A stretch of 64,000 nucleotides of DNA from Colias croceus. Lineage: Eukaryota; Arthropoda; Insecta; Lepidoptera; Pieridae. How positions within the stretch are numbered: the first letter of the stretch is position 1; the number at the start of each line of letters is the position of its first letter. A program made the translations under genes and the position numbers. Positions 56,601 to 63,969 of the stretch are shown here, in pieces. The notes under the pieces were generated by a model. The model had not been told where the DNA came from. It saw nothing but the letters and a program-made list of their open reading frames with translations, and did not search any database. The stretch is taken from positions 813,501 through 877,500 of the forward strand of contig NC_059565.1 of assembly GCF_905220415.1 (NCBI RefSeq), given 5' to 3'.

Positions 56601-58936
56601 AGAAAGTTTCACTTTTACCGTGGTTTCATAAAACCACACAACATTTTTTTGTATTTTTTTTGGGGATTTTTTCGCTCCTGAACGGGCTAAACGTTATCAC
56701 CATCATAGTGCTAGGTGATGTAATAACTTTCAAATACATATAACTTTTTGGGGTTTTGTGTACGATGGTGATGACAAGAGATGGTGATGAAATGGGCCGC
56801 ACTTGGGCCGATAATGTATGGAGCTGGATGGTGAGATGATGAAACGACATTGAAATACGATATTCACAAATGATGACATTGTATACCCTGTCCAGATTTC
56901 GTATATAGCGTCAAAAAATTACGTTCCATTGCAGACAACAACATCTCTAACACCCTGTATAATATTTAAAATGACTTCGTAAATATATAAAAATTCACGT
57001 GAACAAAAATATAATTTTGAATTTTTTTATATAATATTTATAAATTACTAGCTTACCGCCCGCGGCTTCGTCTGCTTTGTCTCAAACCTAATAAATTATA
57101 TACTAAAACCTTCCTCTTGAATCACTCTATGTATTAAAAAAAACCGCATTAAATACCGTTGAGTAGTTTTAAAGATTTAAGCATACAAAAGGACAAAGGG
57201 ACAGAAAAAGCGACTTAGTTTTATACTATGTAGTGATAATTTGTTAGAGAATTTGCAAAATTATTTATTCATTAAAAAAGGTATAACAATAATAATAACT
57301 ATTTGCAGGTACCCACAGCAGTTTGTCGGGTGATTCTCAAGCTCTGGCTACAGTCACTGCCATAATAGACGGCACCGGGAGTATCGGTAAGTTGTAATGG
57401 TAAACTATGATCCATACTAATATTATAAATGCGAAAGTAACTCTGTCTGTCTGTCTGTTACTCAATCACGCTTTAACTACTGAACCAATTTGCATGAAAT
57501 TTGGTATAGAGATATTTTGATACCCGAGAAAAGACATAGGCTACTTTTTATCCCATGAAATAGGATAGGTTTTATCCCGGAAATCCCACGGGAACGGGAA
57601 CTATGCGGGTTTTTCTTTGACTGCGCGGGCGAAGCCGCGGGCGGAAATCTAGTATTATAAATGCGAAAGTTTGTGAGGATGTGTGTGTGTGTTTGTTACT
57701 CTTTCATGTAAATACTACTGAACCGATTACAATGAAATTAAGCACACATGTAGAGGGTAACTTGGATTAACACATAGGATAGGTTTTATCCCGGAAATCC
57801 CACGGAACGGGAGCTATGCGGGTTTTTCTTTGAAAACTTTTATTTTTCTTTAATATTATTTAATTTTTGCAGGTGCAGCCGTGGGCCCGATGCTAGCGGG
57901 CGTTGTGTCTAGCGCTGGGTCTTGGTCGCATGTATTCTATATGTTGATTAGTTGCGATTTCATGGCCCTGTTGTTGTTGTTACGGTGAGAAATTATTTAA
58001 TAAGAAATACTTATAAAATTCCAGACGCATTTTTTTTCAAATAGATGAATTCTTAAAACTCTGTGTGTTTAGTGTACACCCATAACAAGCAACCCAACTT
58101 TGCCACCAGCACGTGAGCTATCGTTTAAGATTATGTTTTCATAGACAAAATGCTCACATTAGAGAAGCGGTAAATGCCGGTGTAAAATTAAGCAAAAAAT
58201 TTGTGACTTAATTTTGTTGTATTAAGTATTTTTTACGTGATCAGTGTATGCAAAACTACAAGTCCCTTCGCGCTTAGTATACCAATATTGGGACACCCTG
58301 TATTGGCTATGTGCGAAGTGGGTGGTAGGGAACGGCAAATCGACCGTAGCGCACGACGTGGCAGAAATGTGAATTAATTCTGGGCTGTCATGTGTCAAAT
58401 TGCTTTATTTTCATAACTTCCTTTATAATTTTAAGTAAAAACATAAAAATTAGCAATATGGGTCATAGTACATGCTGTGTCGTAAATTGTAAAAACAATG
58501 GGAAAAACAGTTCCTGCAAGTTTAATTCGTTTCCAACATCAAAGTGGACATTACAGCAAAGACAAAAATGGATAGCTGCTGTGTAGAGAAAAAATTATGT
58601 TTCACCAGGAAGAAAATCGCTAGGTATAATAATATACACACTCACTTTTTACACTATTTTTTCAATTTCGTTGAAAAACTAGTCGAAAATCAATATCACA
58701 AAAATATCTTATCATCTCGTTGACATCAGTTGAAATGATTTTACAGATGACAAGTCCTGAATAGTTGCGGCCACTAGAGGCGCTGTCATCGCGCACACAA
58801 CGAATATACACACTTTTCTACCAAAATATGCTAATAATGTTTTTTTATTTATATTTACAGAATGGCAAGATCAGAAGTGATGAAAATCAGACAAGAGAGG
58901 CGGCTTGCATCACCGCGGCTAGTTCGTATCGAGTAA
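41629..58936 (+). CDS. Slc37a2: Glucose-6-phosphate exchanger, SLC37A1/A2 type
   Basis: A 12-helix major-facilitator transporter that exchanges sugar phosphate for inorganic phosphate across the ER membrane. Fourteen in-phase exons: 41629-41726, 47782-47948, 49002-49082, 49307-49440, 49899-50031, 51921-52069, 52403-52468, 53499-53543, 54263-54449, 55021-55169, 56237-56360, 57309-57386, 57873-57984, 58861-58936. The total is 1599 nt, 532 residues; vertebrate SLC37A2 is about 505. Family blocks: HLTRKPISVVKSILHQNCS, QTTGWPGTVAIVGKWFG, WNSHTSLGNILG, FAKLVSYTFLYWLPLYI, VNGPYALITTAVSAELG and IIDGTGSIGAAVGP. Exons 7-9 encode the hydrophilic central loop, the variable part. A second in-frame ATG lies 10 codons upstream (41599); I prefer 41629 because MTGVHRDAPIG fits the family. 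The last exon adds a basic cytoplasmic tail. Intron 1 is 6 kb. A decayed copy of exon 2 precedes the real one. Confidence 0.93.
41998..42204. mobile_element. MITE with 37-bp inverted ends
   Basis: GGCTGGTTGCAGAGGTTGAC at 41998 continues as a 37-bp terminal inverted repeat with one mismatch against 42168-42204. 207 bp long, in SLC37 intron 1. Confidence 0.85.
42452..42628 (-). mobile_element. Helitron-like element, subfamily H
   Basis: TCTAATATATAAAATTCCCG at 42628 and CTAG at 42452-42455. The body is related to E (GTCACAATGTT near the 5' end) but distinct. Confidence 0.65.
42631..42830 (-). mobile_element. Helitron-like element, diverged
   Basis: CTAG at 42631-42634, two bases after the preceding element, again head to tail. 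The 5' end is unclear. Confidence 0.55.
43206..43433 (-). mobile_element. Helitron-like element, B type, 3' tip mutated
   Basis: GTAGATTT replaces GCTAGCTTT at the end. The 5' end has a duplicated GCATTTATAATA block. Confidence 0.6.
43466..43681. mobile_element. Hairpin-ended MITE, GTTACGC family
   Basis: Lead palindrome GTGTACTAGTGTACACACG, then GAAGTGAAACTTC, and closing GAAGTTTCACTT at 43670-43681. Inverted orientation relative to 28961-29129. Confidence 0.75.
43774..44669. mobile_element. Tc1/mariner-type element, inverted duplication of its 3' half
   Basis: CAGGGTGTCTCAAAAGAAAG ends flanked by TA, with very long (over 100 bp) inverted arms. The minus strand of the left half encodes transposase remnants (TWLQQD, PRSPDLTPMDFFLWGYL, ECRERNGLHLDDIIFKK). 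The right half carries the same C-terminal coding stretch again on the plus strand (KSKVYANKP, EMAAITVCTCRAVIN). It has two copies of the 3' end and no 5' end, so it is a dead snap-back derivative. Confidence 0.8.
44758..44966 (+). mobile_element. Helitron-like element, subfamily B
   Basis: TCCTACTAATATTGTAAATG at 44758 and CTAG at 44963-44966; the end has lost the usual GCGGGCGGAAAG. Confidence 0.75.
45359..45537 (-). mobile_element. Helitron-like element, subfamily C, end decayed
   Basis: TTAGCTGTGCTCCGCGG at the left (CTAG to TTAG) and TCTATACTTATGATATTATA at the right. Confidence 0.65.
45899..46119 (-). mobile_element. Helitron-like fragment, diverged
   Basis: CTCGCTTTTCGCACGCGGTTTCGCTCG and a CTATCTCCAGGTAC body. 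It is the target into which the LINE fragment at 46120-46408 inserted. Confidence 0.4.
46120..46408 (+). mobile_element. 5'-truncated RTE-type LINE with target-site duplication
   Basis: Encodes the C-terminal tail of an endonuclease-reverse transcriptase (RQMKRWEDDLKKVAGSEWM ... RWKSLEEAFVERQ, stop). It ends in a TTTTA repeat tail. A 15-bp duplication TTATAGTATAGGATT lies at 46105-46119 and 46409-46423. Confidence 0.82.
46532..46725 (-). mobile_element. Helitron-like element, subfamily C
   Basis: TTAGCTGCGCCGCGCGG end (CTAG decayed) and a partly lost start. Confidence 0.6.
46899..47103. mobile_element. Helitron B fragments in opposite orientation
   Basis: 46899-46975 resembles a plus B start; 46990-47103 is a minus B start (TCCTACTAATATTATAAATG at 47103). 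The two 5' ends face outward. Confidence 0.5.
47124..47324 (-). mobile_element. Helitron-like element, subfamily C
   Basis: CTAG at 47124-47127, TCTATACTAATATG at 47324. In SLC37 intron 1. Confidence 0.78.
47425..47508 (+). pseudogene. Decayed duplicate of SLC37 exon 2
   Basis: Copies the acceptor and first part of the exon at 47782 (GTACCAAGTGAGTGTGCTAA). It has a 4-bp insertion (GGTA) that creates an in-frame TAG, and a deletion of about 33 bp before CATACTACATCAGAACTGTA. Cannot be spliced in to give a functional protein. Confidence 0.85.
47560..47715 (+). mobile_element. Helitron-like element, unassigned subfamily
   Basis: TTTGTTTGTCCTTCTTTCACG body and GGTGGAAAACTAG end (CTAG 47712-47715). 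A relative is at 51730-51895. Confidence 0.55.
47961..48128. mobile_element. Foldback element, copy 2
   Basis: Same 168-bp length as 31782-31949 with the core reversed. It starts 12 bp after the SLC37 exon 2 donor. Arm differences from copy 1 are mirrored in both arms. Confidence 0.85.
48150..48290 (-). mobile_element. LINE 3'-end fragment
   Basis: Same block as 21105-21245 (ACCGATTCGGAAAGCAGTTT, GAACCGGCAAGAAACTC). Confidence 0.6.
48752..48935. mobile_element. Foldback element with AGGGTGC ends
   Basis: Arms of about 77 bp (AATGTGCGAGGATG, GAGGAATGTGTTTGTAAATA at the left, mirrored at the right) enclose about 30 bp. Flanked by TTA. In SLC37 intron 2. Confidence 0.8.
50097..51352. mobile_element. 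1.26-kb DNA transposon, non-autonomous
   Basis: A 30-bp terminal inverted repeat (TATATGAGTATGGCCGCCAA at 50097; complement at 51323-51352) with one mismatch. Internal repeats of GTAACA/ATACGTGA words. No transposase frame. It fills most of SLC37 intron 5. Confidence 0.8.
51534..51729 (-). mobile_element. Helitron-like element, subfamily C
   Basis: CTAG at 51534-51537. The start has mutated to TATATACTAATACTATAAAG. Confidence 0.72.
51730..51895 (+). mobile_element. Helitron-like element, unassigned subfamily
   Basis: Begins directly where the C element ends, has GTCTTTCACGTCGCTG, and ends GCGGGTAACAACTAG (51895), 25 bp before SLC37 exon 6. Confidence 0.55.
52470..53498. other. SLC37 intron 7; one transposon-like end
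   Basis: At about 52694 CAGTGCATGGCAATAATATT resembles the outer end of a Tc1-type element, but I could not find its partner. The remainder is AT-rich and unassigned. Confidence 0.3.
53646..53799. repeat. Highly conserved dispersed repeat, copy 2
   Basis: Same block and orientation as 1674-1826. The differences cluster at GGGGCGG versus GCTGCGG and at CCGTCGG versus CCCAAGG. Confidence 0.75.
54528..54670 (+). mobile_element. Helitron-like element, subfamily B fragment
   Basis: TATAAATGCGAAAGTTTGTATG start; 3' half missing. Confidence 0.55.
54700..54928 (+). mobile_element. Helitron-like element, A/F hybrid
   Basis: TCTATACTTAATATTATAAAG start (54700), F-type ATGTATGTATGG body, A-type end AAAGCTAG (54928). 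In SLC37 intron 9, 92 bp before exon 10. Confidence 0.78.
55203..55384. mobile_element. Hairpin-ended MITE, GAAGTTATACTTC family
   Basis: Second copy of 32841-33057 with a deletion inside the left end. Right end GAAGTATAACTTC at 55372-55384. It starts 34 bp after SLC37 exon 10. Confidence 0.72.
55519..55746. mobile_element. Hairpin-ended MITE, GTTACGC family
   Basis: GAAGTGAAACTTC at 55521, right GAAGTTTCACTTC at about 55690, then GTGTGTACACTAG and a T run. Third copy of the family. Confidence 0.72.
56473..56640. mobile_element. Hairpin-ended MITE, AAAGTGAAACTTT family
   Basis: AAAAGTGAAACTTTT start; internal palindromes ACGATAATTATCGT and GTGGTTTCATAAAACCAC; ends in a T run. A near-identical copy is at 61708-61892. 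Confidence 0.75.
57048..57236 (-). mobile_element. Helitron-like element, subfamily D
   Basis: A full copy with CTAG at 57048-57051 and TCACTACATAG at 57236. 72 bp before SLC37 exon 12. Confidence 0.78.
57411..57652 (+). mobile_element. Helitron-like element, subfamily A
   Basis: One of the cleanest A copies: host A, TCCATACTAATATTATAAA, CTAG, host T. 24 bp after SLC37 exon 12. Confidence 0.85.
57653..57838 (+). mobile_element. Helitron-like element, subfamily B, truncated both ends
   Basis: Starts at ATTATAAATGCGAAAGTTTG directly after the A element's CTAG, as if the A element inserted into it. The last 25 bp are missing. Ends 34 bp before SLC37 exon 13. Confidence 0.7.
58022..58300. mobile_element. 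CAGGGTGTC MITE, partial, inverted
   Basis: Right end GGGACACCCTG at 58290-58300. The body matches 32235-32634 in reverse orientation; one end is lost. Confidence 0.7.
58458..58623 (+). pseudogene. THAP zinc-finger fragment with a stop
   Basis: THAP domains are C2CH DNA-binding modules shared by P-element transposases and host factors. An open start reads CCVVNCKNNGKNSSCKFNSF then RQKWIAAV, followed by TAG where the family has Arg, and RKNYVSPGRKS. The later Cys-His half is absent. It lies in the last intron of the SLC37 gene and is probably a transposon remnant. Confidence 0.65.
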
Positions 58937-58960
58937 CAGTATTATGGTGCAAATATTTAT

Positions 58961-58966
58961 AATAAA
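58961..58966 (+). promoter_or_regulatory. AATAAA polyadenylation signal of the SLC37 gene
   Basis: AATAAA 25 bp after the stop codon, followed by a TG-rich stretch (GGTGTTTTGTGTTTT) that would serve as the downstream element. This supports 58861-58936 as the terminal exon. Confidence 0.7.
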
Positions 58967-59008
58967 ATGGATAATTATGACGGTGTTTTGTGTTTTATTT
59001 ACCCCTAA

Positions 59009-59177
59009 TCTTTATATATATAAATCTCGTGTCACAATGTTTGTCCTCAATGGATTCCTAAACCACTTAACCGATTATAATAAAATTCGCACACCTTCAA
59101 TCCAACTTGAGGGATAGGATAGTTTAAATCTCAAATCGTTTTAGAGAAAGCGGGCGAAGCCGCGGGCGGTAAGCTAG
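59009..59177 (+). mobile_element. Helitron-like element, subfamily E
   Basis: TCTTTATATATATAAATCTC start and GGTAAGCTAG end; 8-bp deletion relative to 448-624. About 40 bp past the SLC37 polyadenylation signal. Confidence 0.78.
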
Positions 59178-59617
59178 TAAATATATAAGTATGTAATTAT
59201 TATGCATGTTTATCAGCCATCAGGTTTCCATAACACAAGCGAAAAGCTAAGTAACACATCACAAACCAAAACCCGCTGAATCCATATTTTAGTAGTTTAC
59301 CTAAATATTAATACTTACAATAATATATCCACTTTTGCCACCATTTATCCACCAATGCTTGGATAAAACTTATTCGTCGAATAATGTATAAAACTACCAT
59401 TTTAAAAACGTATTCTAATTGCCCGTATTTGACAGTTTACGTGACATATTAATATTATCGTGTAATACTTTATTGGACGGATAAGTTTTATCCAAGCATT
59501 GAAAAATCGGCCCTTATTGCAATAGTTATGAGGAAGTGATTACGGAGAATCGCCCACTCAACCGTCGTGACGACATCCCTAATCATTTCAATTAGAATTT
59601 AATTAAATTCGTTAAAA

Positions 59618-59824
59618 TCCATACTAATATTATAAATGCGAAAGTAACTCTGTCTGTTTCTCAATCACGCCTTAACTACTGAACCAATTTGCATGAAATT
59701 TGGTATAGAGATATTTTGATATCCAAGATACATAGGATAGGTTTTATCCCGGAAATCCCACGGGAACGGGAACTATGCGGGTTTTTCTTTGACTGCTCGG
59801 GCGATGCCGCGGGTGGAAAGCTAG
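59618..59824 (+). mobile_element. Helitron-like element, subfamily A
   Basis: TCCATACTAATATTATAAA at 59618 to CTAG at 59821-59824. Internal deletion near 59720. Confidence 0.8.
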
Positions 59825-59985
59825 TATTAAATAAGTATGTATTTAAAAATTATGTATGTTTATCAGCCAATTGGTTTCCATAACACAAGCGAAAAGCTTA
59901 GTATGGGATCAGATTGGGCCGTGTGTGTAATAATTTCTTGCAGTATTTATTTTTATTTACCCCTATTTTACTAAATTACTAATTA

Positions 59986-61280
59986 CAGAGTGGTTCTAAA
60001 TTACGTTGACAAATTTCAAAATAATAAATTTAAAAAATGGGACATGCTGCGTTGCTTTTGTTTTTTAATTATTATTTTCACATGTTTTGGCGCCAACTTA
60101 ACGTTATTTGTGAAGAGAATAAATTAAAAATTAGTCATTTTTTACTATGTCTGCTCAACGAGGTGCAATAATATCCTTATATGAGGCTGGTAAGCGGCAG
60201 TGCGCGATAGTGTGACTTCTCAGTATTAGTCGGCAGTTAGTTTCTTCTGCTATTAAACGCTACGATGTGCTTGGCCATCTTGGTGACTGTCTGGGAAGAG
60301 GCAGAAAAAGAACTGTAAAGACGCCTAGGCTTCGAGATATCGCCAAACAAAGATAGACCCGCAATTCACAAGCCAAGGTAAGAAAAATGGCTCGAGATTT
60401 AGGTGTAAGTCATTCAACGTTACAACGAGTTGTTAAAAATGAGCTCAAGTCAACAGCATACAAGCTTCGAAAAGCGCAGCGGTTGGATGATAAAGATAAA
60501 AAAATACGCCTTGAAAGATGTCGCTTACTGAAAGCGCGCTCCGCTGGTGAAGCGTGGAAAAATATTTTTTTCACCGATGAAAAAATTTTTCAGATTGAAC
60601 GGTCTCATAACCGCCAAAACGATAAAGTTTACTCTTCTAGTCGCCCTGGAGCCACAGCAATTATCCCCCATCGGAAAAGACCGGATTCAGTCATGGTTTG
60701 GCGTGGCATTTGCTCAACAGGCAAAACTCCTCTCGTTTTCGTAAAAAAAGGTGTGAAAATGAATCAAGAAATATACCGACGCGATATTTTAGAGAGTGTA
60801 GTTCTTCCTTGGAACCAGTAGCACTTCGGTGACCAACCGTGGACTTTTCAACATGACTCTGCTGCATCTCACAGGGCCTCAAATGTGCAGTAGTGATGTA
60901 TGGGCCATTTCCCAGAGTTCATAAGTTCCAAGGAATGGCCTCCATTTTCATCAGACCTTAATCGAATGGATTGCAGCGTATGGTCAATTCTAGAGGCGAA
61001 GGCCTGTGCAACATCACACAGAGGTGTAGACGCTCTGAAGGCAACACTTACTCGTGAGTGGGACAAAATATCTGAAGAGGAGGTACGGAAAATCGTCGAA
61101 AACTTCAGAAAACGTTTAAGTCTTTGTATTAAAGCTAAAGGTGGTTATTTTGAAAATAAATAGATATTTACATTAAAATAATACTGTATTTTTATTATAA
61201 AGTAGTCACCGATATACTGTGTAAATGAAAAATAAAATAAATCGTAAAATAAGTTGTCAACGTATTTCAGAGCCACCCTG
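59986..61280 (+). mobile_element. Tc1/mariner transposon, full length, inactive
   Basis: 1295 bp flanked by TA, the target duplication of this superfamily. Inverted ends CAGAGTGGTTCTAAATTACG and the complement of CAGGGTGGCTCTGAAATACG at 61261-61280. It carries the transposase pseudogene at 60147-61163. Confidence 0.88.
60147..61163 (+). pseudogene. Tc1/mariner transposase, broken
   Basis: Starts MSAQRGAIISLYEAGK. An early stop falls in the N-terminal helix-turn-helix region. The longest intact piece (60387-60821) runs through the second DNA-binding region (VSHSTLQRVVKNE) to the first catalytic Asp (FFTDEK). The second Asp follows a stop (FQHDSAASH) and the third appears as PPFSSDLNRMDCS after a frameshift. 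The C-terminal stretch (60900-61163) is open to the natural stop. Multiple stops make it non-functional. Confidence 0.85.
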
Positions 61281-61283
61281 TAA

Positions 61284-61437
61284 AAATGCGTGTGTACTGA
61301 GTACACGTGTAAAAGTGAAACTTCTTTGGTAAGATATCAAAGTCGTGACGTCACATGACGTGACGGTATTGCTATGACGCGACCTTGAAATTTCACTCTC
61401 AACGCGAGAAGTTTTACTTCTTCTGCAGTCAAGCTTA
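61284..61437. mobile_element. MITE with GAAGT-ACTTC-type ends
   Basis: Lead palindrome GTGTACTGAGTACACGTG and AAAGTGAAACTTCTTTGG, core with GTGACGTCACATGACGTGAC, closing GAAGTTTTACTTC. It begins three bases after the Tc1 element. Confidence 0.65.
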
Positions 61438-61707
61438 ATTTTCACAACAAAGCATGATAATTTTAACTGATGGTTTATGACAAAAATACATTTTCACTTT
61501 TGTGATTTAGAAAAATGGGTCACTACTATAATTAAGACTGTAATGTATTTCTGTGCCAAATTTCTTACCGAAGCTACTTACTATATTTGTAAGATAGAGT
61601 AACAAACATTCATTTTTATAATAGCTCTACCGCGCTTTGACTTTAAACTTAACATTACATAAATCTTAGATACATAATTATATTATAGTATAAAATATAT
61701 CTTTTTT

Positions 61708-61892
61708 AAAGTGAAATTTTTATTACATCGTCTCAAACTTTTTGGTCTGTGTAGCGCATGTCGCGTGACGCACGATACGTACGATAATTATCGTACAATT
61801 ACGATAATTTTTAGTTAAATGTCTATAGTGTGAAAAAAAGTTTCACTTTTACCGTGGTTTCATAAAACCACACAACATTTTTTTATGCTATA
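61708..61892. mobile_element. Hairpin-ended MITE, AAAGTGAAACTTT family
   Basis: Second copy of 56473-56640, differing at only a few positions over about 170 bp. Confidence 0.75.
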
Positions 61893-62011
61893 AATAAACA
61901 TTATATGAATGCGCTTATTTAGTGAAGGATGTCTTTATTAAACCACTTAGCAAGGAAGAAATGTTATGAATATTATTACAATAATATCGCAACATCAAAA
62001 ATACACATATA

Positions 62012-62210
62012 TCTACACTATAATATTATAAAGAGGAAAACTTTGATTGTCTGTTTGATTGTAATGAATAGGCTCATAAACTACTGGACCGATTTTAAAA
62101 ATTTTTTCATCATTGGAAAGCTACATTATCCTCGAGTAATATAGGCTATATATTATCACGCAGACCAACAGGAGCGGAGGCACGCGGGTGAAACCGCGCG
62201 GCACAGCTAG
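62012..62210 (+). mobile_element. Helitron-like element, C/F hybrid
   Basis: TCTACACTATAATATTATAA start and GGCACAGCTAG end (62210), with host T following. Confidence 0.8.
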
Positions 62211-62665
62211 TTGCAAATATGATGCGAAAAAACAATTTTTGCGAGCAGTTGAAGTTGTGAGGTTCAGCCAAATAATTACTACTACATGAAATGCGTCTTT
62301 ATTTTACATATTTAAATACTAAATTACATACATAAAAATATTAAGTACTTTACCCTTGCCAAAACACTTGTATCCTGAAATATAAATATAGATTTTTGAC
62401 TTTGACAATTGACGCAATGCAGATGCGCATTGCGCAGCGCGGTATTTCAAAATCTTGCCGTGATATCAATAGTATTCCGTTTAGAATAAATAATAAATAA
62501 ATCCTTCCATAAACATACCTACGTAAACAGTTCTTCCTATAAACTTCCCTGTTCAAATAACTATTTAACCGAAATTATTTGTCATTTAAACTACAAACAA
62601 CAAAAGATAGTTACATATTCGTATTGAATTTTTAAATGAATTTTATGTGACTATTATTTATAAAA

Positions 62666-62840
62666 ATGGAAGGTTCTAGTGAAAAATTAGTTGTTTACAA
62701 ACAGGAGAATCGGTATGCGAGTAATAGAAGTGCCTATAAAGTGGATTTGTGGTGTGAATTCCAAAAAAGATGGATGGTTCTTGGTGTTTTGATTGCAGTC
62801 GCGCTGGCGGTTTTGGCGCCAAAATACGGGGCTATTGGAG
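62666..62840 (+). CDS. SLC10A7-like membrane protein, first coding exon
   Basis: Opens with ATG, a hydrophilic start of about 30 residues, then KRWMVLGVLIAVALAVLAP, KYGAIGG. The second half fits the first helix and the following GG of SLC10A7 (sodium/bile-acid cotransporter family member 7), a ten-helix protein affecting calcium entry and glycosylation. The frame continues to 62892 but loses family resemblance after the GG. An AG|GCAATA site at 62840 looks like a GC-type donor in the right place. The rest of the gene may lie beyond the window, so a retained fragment cannot be excluded. Confidence 0.5.
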
Positions 62841-63483
62841 GCAATACAGCATGCACATTTAACTTAGCACGCATAGCACTTTCAGCCATGTAATTATCAT
62901 TTTTTTCTAGACTTAGATACTACTTCCAAACAGTACTTTATTAAAAACCAAGTAATCGTGCTAAGAATTTCATATAAGCTTATTTTTTAAGATGCCATTA
63001 CATATTATCTACCATTGCTTGATTTCTCTAGTTTTCATTAAATATTAAACACTAATAATTTTAATAACATTTCAACTTGAATCTGGTAAGCTTTTTATCC
63101 TCATAACTTCAATAATAAGTATATATTTTACTAAGTATAATATAGATGAACTGTACAATAATTAGGGAATTCATTTATTTCAATCATTGTAAAATCATAA
63201 TAAAAACAGACAAAAATTTTGCACACAAAAAGCTACCTATTTTGAATATTATCAAGACTTGAAGCTTGAATAATATTTCTATTAATATTTAATAATGATG
63301 TTTTCTTATTAAAAAATAAAAACACTGAATGCATGAATTTGCAATTTCTGCACATTTATTACTTAAAACAAACATTTTAAATGAGTTTTTGCTATACACA
63401 TTTTATACAAATTTTTCCAAAATACTTTTAAAATATCCATCCTATCATAATGTATTGAATATAACAAGTAATTGTTTAAACAG

Positions 63484-63698
63484 GGCCGCTCCAACATCTC
63501 TCCCCCCTACCGCTAAGTTTCGTATACTTCACGGCTGGCCGGGGTAAATCACACCCGGCTCGACCTCGCTTGTACCTGCTCACAGCGTTCCACGCGAACA
63601 TAGCGGCGGTGGTGCTGTGCGCAATGACCGTCAATGCTATGTCACTGGCCGTGGATAGGCGGGTTATGGAGGGGTACGGTGTGCAAATAAAGTTTTAA
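63484..63698 (+). CDS. Possible downstream exon of the SLC10A7-like gene, or an unrelated GC-rich open frame
   Basis: A GC-rich segment after an acceptor (AAACAG at 63478-63483). If joined to 62840 the frame reads GGPL across the junction, as in SLC10A7, then PLSFVYFTAG, and stays open through a hydrophobic stretch (NIAAVVLCAMTVNAM) to a stop at 63696-63698 that overlaps an AATAAA. The second half does not resemble SLC10A7, and a donor-like GGG|GTAAAT lies at 63543. The reading is uncertain. Confidence 0.3.
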
Positions 63699-63873
63699 AG
63701 CTTTTTTGTTTTTTATTTTTGTTTGATTTGTAGTAGGGTATTGTGTGTTTTAGGCTGTGTGGATGGATGTTTCGGCATTTAGTAGGGTGTGCAAAAAAAA
63801 GATTTTGTGATAATTTTTTTTTTGAGATTTTCGTATGTTGCGTTGTTTTTTTTTGTGGTAGTTACAGTATTTT

Positions 63874-63969
63874 TACCATATTTCATGAAAATTGGTTCAG
63901 TAGTTTAGGCGTGATTGAGTTACAGACAGACAGACAGAGTTACTTTCGCATTTATGATATTAGTATGGA
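63874..63969 (-). mobile_element. Helitron-like element, subfamily A, 5' half only
   Basis: TCCATACTAATATCATAAATG at 63969. The element lacks its 3' half. Confidence 0.65.

Noticed and set aside
57985..57990. Stop by read-through of SLC37 exon 13 (CGG TGA)
   Set aside because: A good donor lies here and an in-phase terminal exon with a basic tail exists at 58861.
58861..58936. Reading this exon as the second half of the THAP fragment (NGKIRSDEN)
   Set aside because: The phase and the charged tail fit the SLC37 C-terminus instead, with a poly(A) signal right after; the THAP reading lacks the Cys-His residues.
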